A stretch of DNA of 64,000 bases from Streptococcus macacae NCTC 11558 (lineage in GTDB: Bacteria; Bacillota; Bacilli; Lactobacillales; Streptococcaceae): contig NZ_AEUW02000001.1 of the NCBI RefSeq assembly GCF_000187995.2, positions 1,798,001 through 1,862,000 on the forward strand, read 5' to 3'. This document shows, one piece after another, positions 28,734 to 37,948 of this stretch; the first letter of the stretch is position 1; every line of letters begins with the position of its first letter. The position numbers were made by a program, and so were the translations under genes. Under the pieces are notes generated by a model that worked only from the letters and a program-made list of their open reading frames with translations, was not told where the DNA came from and searched no databases.

Positions 28734-29753
28734 TTATTTACTCCATTCATTTTCTGCTCTAAATTCATTGGTCATCATGGATATAATGGCTTCTTTGATA
28801 TTTTTGCCTTCATAAATAGCCTGGTAAATAGCAGTAGTAATTGGCATATAAACATTGCGTTCCTGAGCGAGTTCATAAGCAACTTTGGTTGTTGAAATGC
28901 CTTCAATGACCATTCCCATATTTTTTTCAATATCTGCTAATTTTTCGCCGCGTCCCAGAGCATCACCAGCACGCCAATTACGCGAATACGGTGATGTTCC
29001 GGTAACGATTAGGTCCCCGACACCTGAAAGACCGCTGTAAGTTAAAGGATCAGCTCCTAAACTGACACCAAGGCGTGTAATTTCAGCCAAACCGCGTGTA
29101 ATAACAGCAGCTTTCGCATTGTCTCCATATCCCATTCCATGCAGAGCACCTGCTCCAACTGCAATAATATTTTTAAGGGCGCCGGCGGTTTCCACACCAA
29201 TAACATCTGGATTGGTATAGAGCCGGAAATAATGATTGCTAAAGACTCTCTGTACGTATTTAGCAGCTTCTAAATCTTTTGAAGCTGCTGTAATCAGTGT
29301 AATATCACGGACAATCGTTTCCTCAGCATGGCTGGGCCCGGAAACGACGACAATTTCGCTTCGCAGTGAAGCAGGAATTTCTTCTTCCAGAATGACTGAT
29401 AAACGTTCGTGAGTTCCAGGCTCCAATCCTTTGGAAGCATGCATGATAACTACTTTATGATCTAATATTTCTGCCACTTGTTTAGCTACTAGACGGGTTA
29501 CTTTAGTAGGAACTACAAAGAGGATAGCATCTACACCTTGAAGCGCTTCGCTTAAATCTTTATAAGCTTTTATGTCATCATCTAAAATAATATCTTTAAA
29601 ATACTGTTTATTCGTATGGAATTCATTAATTTCATCAACTTGTTCTGGAATATTTCCCCAAATGCGCACTTCATGACCATTATCATTAAGGACCTGAGAT
29701 AGAGCAGTTCCCCATGAACCGGGACCAAGAACAGCAATCTTTTGTCTTGACAT
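28734..29753 (-). CDS. gpsA: Glycerol-3-phosphate dehydrogenase [NAD(P)+]
   Basis: 339-residue enzyme supplying glycerol 3-phosphate for phospholipid and teichoic acid synthesis. The dinucleotide site [10 protein letters not shown] lies at residues 9-18, and the central conserved [13 protein letters not shown] and C-terminal RNWRAG regions are intact. GGAG precedes the ATG by 8 nt. It is first gene of the gpsA-galU operon, divergent from dut. Confidence 0.96.
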   Translation of the reverse strand: MSRQKIAVLGPGSWGTALSQVLNDNGHEVRIWGNIPEQVDEINEFHTNKQYFKDIILDDDIKAYKDLSEALQGVDAILFVVPTKVTRLVAKQVAEILDHKVVIMHASKGLEPGTHERLSVILEEEIPASLRSEIVVVSGPSHAEETIVRDITLITAASKDLEAAKYVQRVFSNHYFRLYTNPDVIGVETAGALKNIIAVGAGALHGMGYGDNAKAAVITRGLAEITRLGVSLGADPLTYSGLSGVGDLIVTGTSPYSRNWRAGDALGRGEKLADIEKNMGMVIEGISTTKVAYELAQERNVYMPITTAIYQAIYEGKNIKEAIISMMTNEFRAENEWSK

Positions 29754-29908
29754 TTTTTTCTCCTATAACTATAGAGCATTTTTTTAATTATATCACAAAG
29801 AGAATTCATTTGTCTTTACCCTATTGTAAGAAATATTAGTGTTTGGCTGTTTTTTCAAATTATTTTTGGTTTCTTACTGGCAAGTCATTTTGAACTTTGC
29901 TTTTAAAA

Positions 29909-29925
29909 TACGAATACTTTATAAT
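29909..29925 (+). promoter_or_regulatory. cin-box plus sigma-A -10 of the dut-radA operon
   Basis: Exact TACGAATA at 29909-29916 with TATAAT immediately after (29920-29925). The pair suggests basal expression and induction by ComX in competence, which fits radA, a known late competence gene in streptococci. Confidence 0.8.
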
Positions 29926-29977
29926 AAGATAAACGATTCGATAAGAATTCATAGGAAGTAAAAGAAAGAGGAAAAAT

Positions 29978-30421
29978 ATGACAATCCGTGGTTTTGAACT
30001 CATTTCCAAGTATGAAGATGAAAATCTCTTGCCTAAGCGGGAAACTGCCCATGCTGCTGGCTATGATTTGAAAGTGGCAGAGCGGACAGAAATTCCTGCG
30101 GGAGCTATTGTTTTGGTTCCAACGGGAGTGAAAGCTTATATGCAGGCTGGCGAAGTTCTATACCTTTTTGACCGTTCTTCTAATCCTCGTAAAAAAGGCT
30201 TGGTCTTGATCAATTCAGTCGGTGTTATTGATGGGGACTATTATAACAATCCTAATAATGAAGGTCATATTTTTGCCCAGATGCAAAATATCACAGATGA
30301 AACAGTTGTTTTGGAAGCTGGAGAGCGTCTTGTTCAGGGAGTTTTTATGCCCTTCTTAATTGCTGATAGCGATAAGGCCGAGGGTGTTCGCACTGGTGGA
30401 TTTGGTTCGACAGGGGTATAG
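29978..30421 (+). CDS. dut: dUTP diphosphatase
   Basis: 147-residue trimeric-type dUTPase that keeps uracil out of DNA. Motifs are AAGYDL, RSSNPRKKGL (P-loop-like motif 2), GVIDGDYYNN, and the C-terminal GGFGSTGV. The ATG at 29978 follows AGAGGAA. Its stop overlaps the start region of the next gene. First gene of a competence-linked operon with radA. Confidence 0.94.
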   Translation: MTIRGFELISKYEDENLLPKRETAHAAGYDLKVAERTEIPAGAIVLVPTGVKAYMQAGEVLYLFDRSSNPRKKGLVLINSVGVIDGDYYNNPNNEGHIFAQMQNITDETVVLEAGERLVQGVFMPFLIADSDKAEGVRTGGFGSTGV

Positions 30422-30422
30422 G

Positions 30423-30884
30423 ATGGCAGATTATTTACTGGTTATTGATATGCAGGAGGATTATATTGGTGAGGGCTGTCCTTACCCCGATCCGACTCTG
30501 GTTCAGACGGTCAATGAAAAAATTCTATCTTATCCAAGTCAGAGAGTTTTCTATGTAACCAATCGCTTTCTTTGGGAATGGCAAAGCCATAAACAGATCG
30601 CTAAGAATCTTCTGAAAGTGTCACATTGTGTATATGAAAAACGGCTTCCATCTTGCTTTTCAAATACAGACCTAAAAAAACAGTTGAGCACTGCCTCGTC
30701 TCTAGAGTTTGTCGGAGTAGATGGCAATGGCTGTGTCCATTTCTCCGTTTTATCAGCGATCAAACTAGGCTATCAGGTCAGCTGTGATCTAGACTGTATC
30801 GGTATTTTGAATAAGGCCAAGTTTGCAAAAACTTTGCAAAAATGGAAAAAGAGAGAAGTTGAAATAAAAGGAGAATTATCATAG
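30423..30884 (+). CDS. Isochorismatase-family cysteine hydrolase
   Basis: 153-residue alpha/beta hydrolase of the isochorismatase/nicotinamidase family. The expected triad is visible: Asp9 in [10 protein letters not shown], Lys73 in YEKRLPSCF and Cys104 in VDGNGCV. The ATG at 30423 lies 1 bp after the dut stop; an in-frame upstream ATG falls inside dut and is unlikely. Substrate unknown. Its stop codon lies inside the beginning of radA. Confidence 0.8.
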   Translation: MADYLLVIDMQEDYIGEGCPYPDPTLVQTVNEKILSYPSQRVFYVTNRFLWEWQSHKQIAKNLLKVSHCVYEKRLPSCFSNTDLKKQLSTASSLEFVGVDGNGCVHFSVLSAIKLGYQVSCDLDCIGILNKAKFAKTLQKWKKREVEIKGELS

Positions 30885-32248
30885 CTAAGAAAAAAAGAAC
30901 TTTTGTTTGTCAAGAATGCGGCTACAACTCGCCTAAATATTTAGGACGCTGCCCTAATTGTTCCTCCTGGTCTTCTTTTGTGGAAGAAGTGGAAGTTTCA
31001 GAAGTTAAAAATGCGCGTGTTTCGCTGACAGGTGAAAAAACGCGCCCAGTCAAATTAAATCAGGTAACCTCCAGTCAGGTCTCCAGAACTAAAACCGAGA
31101 TGGAGGAGTTCAATCGTGTTCTGGGCGGTGGTGTTGTTCCGGGAAGTTTAGTTCTTATTGGCGGAGATCCTGGTATTGGAAAATCGACCTTGCTTCTACA
31201 AGTTTCAACGCAGCTAGCCAAACAGGGAATCGTTCTTTACGTTTCTGGAGAAGAATCAGCTCAGCAAATCAAGCTGCGCAGCGAACGTTTAGGTGATATT
31301 GACAATGAGTTTTATCTCTATGCGGAAACGAATATGCAGAGTATTCGCGCTGAGATTGAAAAAATTCAGCCTGATTTTTTAATTATTGATTCTATTCAAA
31401 CAGTTATGAGTCCAGAAATTTCCAGCGTTCAAGGTTCTGTTTCCCAGGTACGCGAAGTAACCGCTGAGCTCATGCAGCTAGCTAAGACCAATAACATCGC
31501 TACCTTCATCGTTGGTCATGTCACTAAGGAAGGAACACTGGCTGGACCTCGTATGCTCGAGCATATGGTGGATACTGTACTCTACTTTGAAGGGGAACGT
31601 CAGCATACTTTTCGTATCTTAAGAGCTGTTAAAAATCGTTTTGGATCTACGAATGAAATTGGTATTTTTGAAATGCGATCGGGTGGTTTGGTTGAGGTTT
31701 TAAATCCTAGTCAAGTCTTTTTGGAAGAGCGCCTAGATGGTGCGACCGGATCAGCTATTGTTGTTACTATGGAAGGGACAAGGCCTATTTTAGCAGAGGT
31801 GCAGGCCCTTGTAACGCCAACAGTTTTTGGCAATGCCAAACGGACGACTACTGGTTTGGATTTCAATCGTGTCAGCCTGATTATGGCAGTTTTGGAGAAA
31901 CGCTGCGGTTTGCTTTTGCAAAATCAGGATGCTTATCTTAAATCAGCTGGAGGTGTACGGCTTGATGAGCCAGCTATTGACTTGGCCGTTGCGGTTGCGA
32001 TTGCTTCTAGCTATAAAGAAAAGCCAACAAGCCCTAAGGACTGTTTTATCGGTGAGATTGGCTTAACAGGAGAGATACGGCGTGTCAATCGGATAGAACA
32101 GCGTATTAATGAAGCTGGTAAATTAGGTTTTACAAAGATTTATGTGCCTAAAAATTCGTTGACGGGATTAGCGGTTTCAAACACTATTCAGATTATTGGA
32201 GTAACAACAGTCAATGAAGTATTGGAAAGGGTATTTGCTTCAAGGTGA
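30881..32248 (+). CDS. radA: RadA/Sms DNA repair and recombination ATPase, non-canonical start
   Basis: About 455 residues, a RecA-like helicase promoting branch migration in recombination and transformation. There is a C4 zinc finger (Cys10, 13, 24, 27), Walker [11 protein letters not shown], the RadA motif KNRFGSTNE and a Lon-protease-like C-terminal domain. No ATG, GTG or TTG exists in frame between the stop at 30860 and GTG at 30980, and that GTG would drop the zinc finger. Only ATT (30875), ATC (30878) or ATA (30881) can start the full protein; ATA is 7 nt after GGAG and is used here. Many streptococcal RadA entries begin MIIAKKK, as I recall, which would equal ATT. Confidence 0.92.
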   Translation: MAKKKRTFVCQECGYNSPKYLGRCPNCSSWSSFVEEVEVSEVKNARVSLTGEKTRPVKLNQVTSSQVSRTKTEMEEFNRVLGGGVVPGSLVLIGGDPGIGKSTLLLQVSTQLAKQGIVLYVSGEESAQQIKLRSERLGDIDNEFYLYAETNMQSIRAEIEKIQPDFLIIDSIQTVMSPEISSVQGSVSQVREVTAELMQLAKTNNIATFIVGHVTKEGTLAGPRMLEHMVDTVLYFEGERQHTFRILRAVKNRFGSTNEIGIFEMRSGGLVEVLNPSQVFLEERLDGATGSAIVVTMEGTRPILAEVQALVTPTVFGNAKRTTTGLDFNRVSLIMAVLEKRCGLLLQNQDAYLKSAGGVRLDEPAIDLAVAVAIASSYKEKPTSPKDCFIGEIGLTGEIRRVNRIEQRINEAGKLGFTKIYVPKNSLTGLAVSNTIQIIGVTTVNEVLERVFASR

Positions 32249-32343
32249 CAAAGTGATAGAAAAATGATATGATACAGCTACGTTTATGAATCAGTTATTT
32301 TGATTTCATATTAGTTCATAACTTGAGATAGAAAAGGGATACT

Positions 32344-32838
32344 ATGTCTTATTTTGATCATTTTATAAAAGCTAATCAAGCTTATGTGGACTTGCATGGA
32401 ACGGCTCACTTACCCCTTAAGCCCAAAACGCATGTTGCCATTGTTACTTGTATGGATTCCCGTTTACATGTGGCGCCTGCTTTGGGCTTGGCCTTAGGAG
32501 ATGCTCATATTTTGCGCAATGCTGGCGGACGTGTGACAGATGATGTCATTCGCTCTTTAGTGATTTCTGAGCAGCAATTAGGGACACATGAAATTGTAGT
32601 GCTGCATCATACAGACTGTGGAGCTCAGACTTTTACTAATGAGGAATTTGCTGCGCAGCTAAAACGAGATTTAGCTGTTGACGTCAAAGGTCAGGACTTC
32701 CTTCCTTTTACAGATATTGAAGAGAGTGTACGAGAAGATGTTGCTCTTTTAAAAGCTTCTCCTCTTATTCCTGAAAATATTACCATTTCAGGAGCTATTT
32801 ATGATGTTGATACAGGGAGAATTACCGAGGTGCATTAA
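32344..32838 (+). CDS. Beta-class carbonic anhydrase
   Basis: 164-residue small beta-type carbonic anhydrase. Zinc ligands are predicted as Cys36 (CMDSR, with the Asp38-Arg40 pair), His89 and Cys92 (HHTDCG). It interconverts CO2 and bicarbonate, feeding carboxylations. It follows radA by 95 bp; in pneumococcus a carbonic anhydrase also follows radA in the dut-radA operon, so cotranscription is plausible. The gap carries GATATGATAC, which could be a weak internal promoter. Confidence 0.88.
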   Translation: MSYFDHFIKANQAYVDLHGTAHLPLKPKTHVAIVTCMDSRLHVAPALGLALGDAHILRNAGGRVTDDVIRSLVISEQQLGTHEIVVLHHTDCGAQTFTNEEFAAQLKRDLAVDVKGQDFLPFTDIEESVREDVALLKASPLIPENITISGAIYDVDTGRITEVH

Positions 32839-32889
32839 TCAAAAAGAGTTTTAGAGATCTTAAATTGTCTCTCAGACCTTATATTTTTT

Positions 32890-32921
32890 GAGGGCCAGTA
32901 TACTAAAGGCTCTCTTTTTTT
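32890..32921 (+). terminator. Terminator after carbonic anhydrase
   Basis: GAGGGCC and GGCTCTC form a 7-bp stem with one G-U around an 11-nt loop, followed by TTTTTTT. Confidence 0.8.
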
Positions 32922-32923
32922 GA

Positions 32924-32952
32924 TTGACAAAGGGCTTTGGAAATTATATAAT
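32924..32952 (+). promoter_or_regulatory. Consensus promoter of the AIM24 gene
   Basis: TTGACA (32924-32929), 17-bp spacer, TATAAT (32947-32952): a perfect sigma-A promoter starting 3 bp after the preceding T-run. Confidence 0.85.
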
Positions 32953-33001
32953 CTCATTGTACTACTTCAATAATACATAAAATATTTAAGGAGGCTTTGC
33001 C

Positions 33002-33715
33002 ATGTCTGATGATCGTATGAAATACACTGTTGATAGTAATATGCAGTTTCCTTTGGTGGAGATTGTGCTGGAAACGGGAGAATCAGCCTATATTCAGCGT
33101 GGGAGTATGGTCTATCATACACCAAGCGTAACTCTTAATACCAAAGTTAACGGACGTGGTTCAGGGGTTGGAAAACTAGTGGGAGCTATTGGCCGTTCTG
33201 TAACTTCAGGAGAAAGTTTTTTTATTACTCAGGCAGTGTCAAATGCTGATGATGGAAAATTAGCCTTGGCACCTTCTATGCCGGGTCAGGTCATTGCTTT
33301 GAAATTGGGAGAAAAGCAATACCGGCTTAATGATGGGGCCTTTCTTGCCTTGGATGGTTCTGCCCGGTATCAAATGAAGAGCCAGAGTATTGGACGAGCT
33401 CTTTTTGGAGGTCAAGGCGGTCTTTTTGTGATGACAACAGAGGGTCAGGGGACCTTACTTGTCAATAGCTTTGGCTCTATCAAAAAAATAGAATTGCAAA
33501 ATCAAGAAATCACAATTGATAATGCCCATGTTGTGGCCTGGAGCAGAGATTTGAACTATGATATCCATTTGGAAAATGGTTTGATGCAATCAATCGGAAC
33601 AGGTGAAGGCGTTGTTAATACCTTCCGAGGTACAGGTGAAGTTTATGTTCAAAGCCTTAATCTGCGACAATTTGCTGGTGTTCTGCAGAATTTTCTGACG
33701 AATGCCAATCGTTAA
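33002..33715 (+). CDS. AIM24 family protein
   Basis: 237-residue protein of the TIGR00266/AIM24 family, a beta-helix-like fold (TRAP-like) of unknown function in bacteria. Typical features are RGSMVYHTPSVTLNTKV near residue 37, GESFFITQ, and repeated glycine-rich strands up to VYVQSLNLRQFAGVLQNFL. No signal peptide. A perfect sigma-A promoter and AAGGAGG SD predict strong constitutive expression. Confidence 0.85.
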   Translation: MSDDRMKYTVDSNMQFPLVEIVLETGESAYIQRGSMVYHTPSVTLNTKVNGRGSGVGKLVGAIGRSVTSGESFFITQAVSNADDGKLALAPSMPGQVIALKLGEKQYRLNDGAFLALDGSARYQMKSQSIGRALFGGQGGLFVMTTEGQGTLLVNSFGSIKKIELQNQEITIDNAHVVAWSRDLNYDIHLENGLMQSIGTGEGVVNTFRGTGEVYVQSLNLRQFAGVLQNFLTNANR

Positions 33716-34128
33716 ATTTAACCTTCCTGATGCAATGAACATCGTGACTATAGTTAAAAAAGCGAGAGTGGGACAGAAAAATCAATAATCTAAAGAATTT
33801 GATTTTTCAGCAAGTCCCAATTTCTAGTTGCTGACCTAAAACAGTCCTGTAGACTGTTTTGACTTTCACCTCCGCACAGTTGGTTAGGATAGCCGCTGTC
33901 ACTTGTACAGCAAGGGATAAGGTTATCTAACCAACCACTGCCTCATGCAAGTAAAACGACAAAAATGAATGCACGGGACTTGGGACTTTTGTCCCAGCCT
34001 TTTTTCTTAGCCCAAGCAGCAAGGATATGCTATAATAAAAATGATTGAATTTTATGAAAAACAGGCTGGAAACCGTCTCTTTTAGAAGTTTTCTAGGAAC
34101 TGTTATATCGAAATGACAGGAGAAGATC
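33716..34128 (+). repeat. Hairpin-rich intergenic region before gltX
   Basis: 413 bp without a credible gene. Successive inverted repeats are visible: TGGGAC plus GAAAAATCAA pairing with TTGATTTTTC plus GTCCCA (33768-33820), AAAACAGTC/GACTGTTTT (about 33839-33861), GTTGGTTAG with CTAACCAAC (33881-33931), and GGGAC TTTT GTCCC followed by TTTTTT (33982-34008), which is a terminator. The second of these recurs near 41953. The make-up looks like a mosaic of streptococcal intergenic repeats. A -10 TATAAT at 34032-34037 probably serves gltX. Confidence 0.6.
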
Positions 34129-35586
34129 ATGACAAACAAAATTCGTGTACGCTATGCACCAAGTCCAACAGGGCTTTTACACATTGGAAATGCGCGGACT
34201 GCGCTCTTTAATTACCTTTATGCCCGCCATTATGGTGGAGATTTTATTATTCGTATTGAAGATACGGATCGTAAACGCCATGTTGAGGATGGGGAGCGTT
34301 CGCAGTTAGATAATTTGAAATGGTTAGGTATAGATTGGGATGAAAGCCCTGAAACGCATGACAATTACCGGCAATCAGAACGTTTGGAACTTTATCAAAA
34401 GTATATTGACCAATTACTGGCAGAAGGAAAAGCCTACAAGTCTTATATAACCGAAGAAGAATTGAATGCCGAACGCGAACGTCAAGAAGCTGCAGGAGAA
34501 ACACCGCGTTATATCAATGAATTCCTTGGTATGTCAGAAGCAGAAAAAACAGCTTATATTGCAGAGCGGGAAGCTTCAGGTATCATTCCGACTGTCCGGC
34601 TGAAAGTTAATGAGGCTGGTGTTTATAAATGGCATGATATGGTAAAAGGTGATATTGAGTTTGAAGGCAGTAATATTGGCGGTGATTGGGTTATTCAGAA
34701 AAAAGATGGCTATCCAACCTATAACTTTGCCGTTGTTGTTGATGATCATGATATGGCAATCTCTCATGTTATCCGCGGAGATGATCACATTGCCAATACG
34801 CCAAAGCAACTTATGGTTTATGAAGCGCTGGGTTGGAAAGCTCCTCAATTTGGACATATGACACTTATCATCAATTCTGACACGGGTAAAAAATTATCAA
34901 AACGTGATACCGATACTTTACAGTTTATTGAAGATTACCGCAAAAAAGGCTATCTGCCAGAAGCAGTCTTTAACTTTATCGCACTTTTGGGGTGGAATCC
35001 TGGCGGTGAAAATGAAATCTTTTCACGTTGTGAACTTATCAACCTTTTTGATGAAAATCGTCTCAGCAAATCACCAGCTGCCTTTGACCAAAAGAAATTA
35101 GACTGGATGGATAATGACTATATCAAACATGCTGATTTTAAGACGGTTTTTGAACTTGCAAGACCCTATTTAGAATCAGCTGGCCGTTTGACAGATAAGG
35201 CTGAAAAATTAGTTGCCCTTTATCAGCCGCAAATGAAGTCTATTGATGAAATTATACCTTTGACAGATCTCTTTTTCGAAGACTTTCCACAACTCACTGC
35301 AAAGGCCAAAGAATTTATGTCTGGAGAAACGGTGCCGATTGTTCTCCAGTCCTTTAAGGCAAAACTGGAAGCTATGCCAGATGAAGATTTCAAATCAGAA
35401 AATATTTTTCCGCAAATCAAAGCCGTTCAAAAGGAAACGGGAATCAAAGGCAAAAATCTTTTTATGCCAATTCGTATTGCCGTCTCAGGAGAAATGCATG
35501 GACCAGAATTACCAGATACTATCTTTTTGCTTGGAAAAGAAAAATCAATACAGCATCTTTCTGATATGTTAGAACAAATAAAATAA
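34129..35586 (+). CDS. gltX: Glutamyl-tRNA synthetase
   Basis: 485-residue class I synthetase. HIGN at 18-21 in [15 protein letters not shown] and KLSKR near 253-257 are the two class signatures. In bacteria lacking GlnRS this enzyme is nondiscriminating and also charges tRNA-Gln; whether that applies here depends on gatCAB, outside the window. The ATG at 34129 follows AGGAGAA. No T-box leader is visible. Confidence 0.96.
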   Translation: MTNKIRVRYAPSPTGLLHIGNARTALFNYLYARHYGGDFIIRIEDTDRKRHVEDGERSQLDNLKWLGIDWDESPETHDNYRQSERLELYQKYIDQLLAEGKAYKSYITEEELNAERERQEAAGETPRYINEFLGMSEAEKTAYIAEREASGIIPTVRLKVNEAGVYKWHDMVKGDIEFEGSNIGGDWVIQKKDGYPTYNFAVVVDDHDMAISHVIRGDDHIANTPKQLMVYEALGWKAPQFGHMTLIINSDTGKKLSKRDTDTLQFIEDYRKKGYLPEAVFNFIALLGWNPGGENEIFSRCELINLFDENRLSKSPAAFDQKKLDWMDNDYIKHADFKTVFELARPYLESAGRLTDKAEKLVALYQPQMKSIDEIIPLTDLFFEDFPQLTAKAKEFMSGETVPIVLQSFKAKLEAMPDEDFKSENIFPQIKAVQKETGIKGKNLFMPIRIAVSGEMHGPELPDTIFLLGKEKSIQHLSDMLEQIK

Positions 35587-35633
35587 ATGATGAAAGCTTT
35601 GTTGACGGACGAAGCTTTCATCATTTTTCTTGT
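35587..35633 (+). terminator. Terminator after gltX
   Basis: ATGATGAAAGCTT and AAGCTTTCATCAT form a perfect 13-bp stem followed by TTTTTCT. Confidence 0.92.
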
Positions 35634-35740
35634 AATAAGAAAAGTAAAAGTCATGAAAGAAAGGAAACTTGGAAGTTGAAACGAAGGTTCTATTTACAAC
35701 AAGCTCACGGCACTTGTCAATATTGAAAATTAAAAGGTTA

Positions 35741-35769
35741 TTGAAAGGGCCTGTTTTTTATAGTACAAT
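35741..35769 (+). promoter_or_regulatory. Promoter of the 35.8-kb membrane protein gene
   Basis: TTGAAA (35741-35746), 17-bp spacer, TACAAT (35764-35769). Confidence 0.6.
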
Positions 35770-35799
35770 TAAGAAAAAGTTTTAAGTTAAGGAGATAAG

Positions 35800-37005
35800 A
35801 TGTCAGAAGATTTTAATAATGGAAATAATCCAGAAGGGAAAGATATCCCTAATGCAACTGAGCAGGCAGCGCTAGAAGATCAAAAACAAGACTCTCAGGT
35901 AGAGCAGCCCAAAGAAGCTGCTGCAGATATGGCAGCTAATCAAGACAATTCTGTTCAGTCTGTTTCAGATTCAGAAAATAGTGTTGAACCAGCGGCTCCT
36001 ACGGAGCAGCTGGTTCAGCAGACACCACCAGTAGCACCTGCGGTTTCTAATGTATCTGTAAAACGCAAGGAACTCATTGTGCTGCCTATTATTTCTTTAG
36101 TTGTTTCTGTAATAACATTCCTTTTAGCATGTTTTGCACCTATTCCGATTATTTATGTTATTATTGCTTTTCTGGGGATTATTTATGCTGTCGTCAGTTT
36201 GATTGTTAATATTAATCGTAAAAAGGTCTTGTCTATCATTGCTTTGGTACTTGCAGGAGTTGTTTTCTTAGCGAGCGGGGCTGTTTTGTTTGTGCGTCAG
36301 GCGGATAACCATGATAAGACAGAAAAGATCAGTAAAAGCTCTGATGATGAATCTGATGACAGAGATATAGATGAAGATGATGATGACGATGAAGTGGATA
36401 GTACAGATCCTAAGGATTATATAGCGGATTCTTCAGATTATAAATTTAATTGGTCAAAATCTAAATTTAAAAAATTAAAGTTTGCCGGCTATGGTTCTGA
36501 TTCTAATAAGGGTGATACTCTAAAATCTATTATTAAAAAATATGGAAAAGCTAAAAATGCTAACATGTTAGATGATAGACTTAGATTAGAGTACAAACAA
36601 GAAAATTCCAAAGAAACTATTTATAGTGTGCTCTTAACCTTTAAAGAACGCTCTGATGGTAAGTTTATTCTTGAAAGCGGCAATTGTATATTTAACGCAA
36701 GTGACGTAAAAACAAATCCTAACTATAAAGCTAATTTGACACGGTCAGATATTAATAGTTTGAAAGTTGGCAGCCTTGCTACAGGGGCTGGCGGTACTAA
36801 TCTGAAAGATATTATTGCTAAATATGGTGCCCCCAAAGAAGCAAGGATAACACTATCAAATTATGGGAATAAATTAGACAAATTATTAACGGTTATCTAT
36901 AGTGATTATCATAGGAGTGATCGGTCTAAATTAGATTATGCAGCCTTGCATTTCAGGCAACAAAGAAATGGTGATTATTTACTCATCAATAAATATCCAA
37001 GATAA
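35800..37005 (+). CDS. Membrane protein with duplicated extracytoplasmic domain
   Basis: 401 residues, not recognised as a named family. A Gln/Glu/Ala-rich low-complexity N-terminus (1-88) is followed by three hydrophobic segments (about 92-112, 115-137, 143-166; DUF4190-like), an acidic Asp/Ser linker (177-208) and two related domains (about 220-310 and 325-401). The domains share the pattern LK-x-G...tLK-x-I-I-x-KYG-x-x and end in a strand with RxxGxxxLxxG/N, like SmpA/BLIP-type repeats. SD AAGGAG. First gene of the variable island between gltX and argG; its role there is unknown. Confidence 0.7.
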   Translation: MSEDFNNGNNPEGKDIPNATEQAALEDQKQDSQVEQPKEAAADMAANQDNSVQSVSDSENSVEPAAPTEQLVQQTPPVAPAVSNVSVKRKELIVLPIISLVVSVITFLLACFAPIPIIYVIIAFLGIIYAVVSLIVNINRKKVLSIIALVLAGVVFLASGAVLFVRQADNHDKTEKISKSSDDESDDRDIDEDDDDDEVDSTDPKDYIADSSDYKFNWSKSKFKKLKFAGYGSDSNKGDTLKSIIKKYGKAKNANMLDDRLRLEYKQENSKETIYSVLLTFKERSDGKFILESGNCIFNASDVKTNPNYKANLTRSDINSLKVGSLATGAGGTNLKDIIAKYGAPKEARITLSNYGNKLDKLLTVIYSDYHRSDRSKLDYAALHFRQQRNGDYLLINKYPR

Positions 37006-37030
37006 TTTGACTTATAGTTATCTCCAGTGG

Positions 37031-37092
37031 AGGACTTATCTTAATATCGAGAGAGGACAAATTTGTCTTCTCTTTTTTTGCTGTTCCCAGTG
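37031..37092 (+). repeat. Terminator repeat, copy 1
   Basis: Contains a terminator stem (AGAGGACAAA/TTTGTCTTCT near 37052-37071) followed by a run of T, inside a longer stretch (GGACTTAT... to GCTGTTCCCAGTG) that closely resembles 39809-39867 and, more loosely, 41880-41935. The three copies punctuate the accessory island. Confidence 0.7.
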
Positions 37093-37279
37093 ATGCAGAT
37101 TTTTAGCCTTAATGTTCTTTGGCTGCTTAGTTTAGTATTGGCTAGTGTGTTTCGAATTATCTGGTATTTATTTAGGAAGTTTTGGTTACGACCAGCTAAT
37201 CAACAGTTCTTTTTCAAGGATTATAGTTATGTTATAATAAAAATTAAGATTTTAATAAATAAGAAAAGGAAAATGATTT

Positions 37280-37948
37280 ATGGTCAAAATGGTATTAGGA
37301 AGCTCTGATACCCAAGCCAGCTCAGTGGGAACGCTTGCTGATAATTATAAGGCTGGTTTTGAACAGCTGGTCAAATCCATAGACCAGCTGGCTAATGAAG
37401 ACAGGCTGTCTGGTTCGGCCTACAGCAATATCAAGAACTATGGCAGCAGTGTGGTCAAACCTTTAGCCCAAGCCTTTGTCCTTCGTATAACTTCGTATAA
37501 TGTATGCTATACGAAGTTATTACGACTCAACCCTTTGCGTTGGAATTTAAGGGACTTTCAATCGGCCAGCAAATGGGCTAAGGGCAGTAAGATACTGGGA
37601 GCTGCGGGAACCGTTATCAATGTGGGCTCCAATATCAAGGAGAATTTCTTTGATGATAAGACATCTTCCATGGGGAAGAAGATTCGCAACTTTTCAGTGG
37701 ATACAGCGGTTGACTTAGGTTCTGGTGCTGGCGCTGCCTATGCCGGAGCTGCCGTTGGCACCATGATTGGCGGACCAATTGGAACGGTTGCTGGCGCTGC
37801 GGTAGGTATGGGAATGTCTTGGCTTATGAATTTCAAAGTTAAGGAATTTGGCAATAAATCCGCTACAGATCTTGCCAAGGATGGTTTAAAAGGCGCCACA
37901 GATGCCATTGGCGGTGGTTTAAAAACAGTAGGAAGGTGGTTTGGCTGA
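37280..37948 (+). CDS. LXG-family type VII toxin, chimeric or internally deleted at a loxP linker
   Basis: 222-residue reading frame. Residues 1-67 are the start of an LXG domain (LSG near 43), the export signal of streptococcal type VII effectors. Residues 69-81 (RITSYNVCYTKLL) are the translation of a loxP-containing linker. The rest carries a glycine zipper with Gly156, 160, 164, 168, 172 and 176, as in pore-forming LXG toxins such as TelE. LXG proteins are usually 450 residues or more, so most of the LXG domain is missing. The frame is kept because the 42-bp linker is 14 codons. It overlaps the next gene by ATGA. The product as shown is probably not real. Confidence 0.7.
   Translation: MVKMVLGSSDTQASSVGTLADNYKAGFEQLVKSIDQLANEDRLSGSAYSNIKNYGSSVVKPLAQAFVLRITSYNVCYTKLLRLNPLRWNLRDFQSASKWAKGSKILGAAGTVINVGSNIKENFFDDKTSSMGKKIRNFSVDTAVDLGSGAGAAYAGAAVGTMIGGPIGTVAGAAVGMGMSWLMNFKVKEFGNKSATDLAKDGLKGATDAIGGGLKTVGRWFG
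37483..37524. other. 42-bp loxP-containing linker, likely sequencing artefact
   Basis: Bases 37487-37520 are a perfect 34-bp wild-type loxP (13-bp arms ATAACTTCGTATA and TATACGAAGTTAT around spacer ATGTATGC). With flanking TCGT before and TACG after, the 42-mer equals the 454 Titanium paired-end linker as I remember it. A natural loxP would only be expected in phage P1. An engineered Cre scar is the alternative. Confidence 0.9.
37825..37947 (+). repeat. 3' end of LXG toxin gene, first copy of a direct repeat
   Basis: From TATGAATTTC to the toxin stop. The first 67 bp recur identically at 38720-38786. Within this copy GGTTTAAAA occurs twice, 33 bp apart; the second copy lacks exactly that 33-bp interval. 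Confidence 0.9.

Noticed and set aside
37063..37308. 81-codon frame upstream of the LXG gene
   Set aside because: It starts inside a terminator T-run, overlaps the LXG start in another frame, has no SD, and shows no resemblance to the small Lap-type partners of LXG toxins.
37487..37520. loxP as evidence of a P1-like phage or natural Cre system
   Set aside because: No recombinase or phage gene is near, and the 42-bp context fits a sequencing linker much better.
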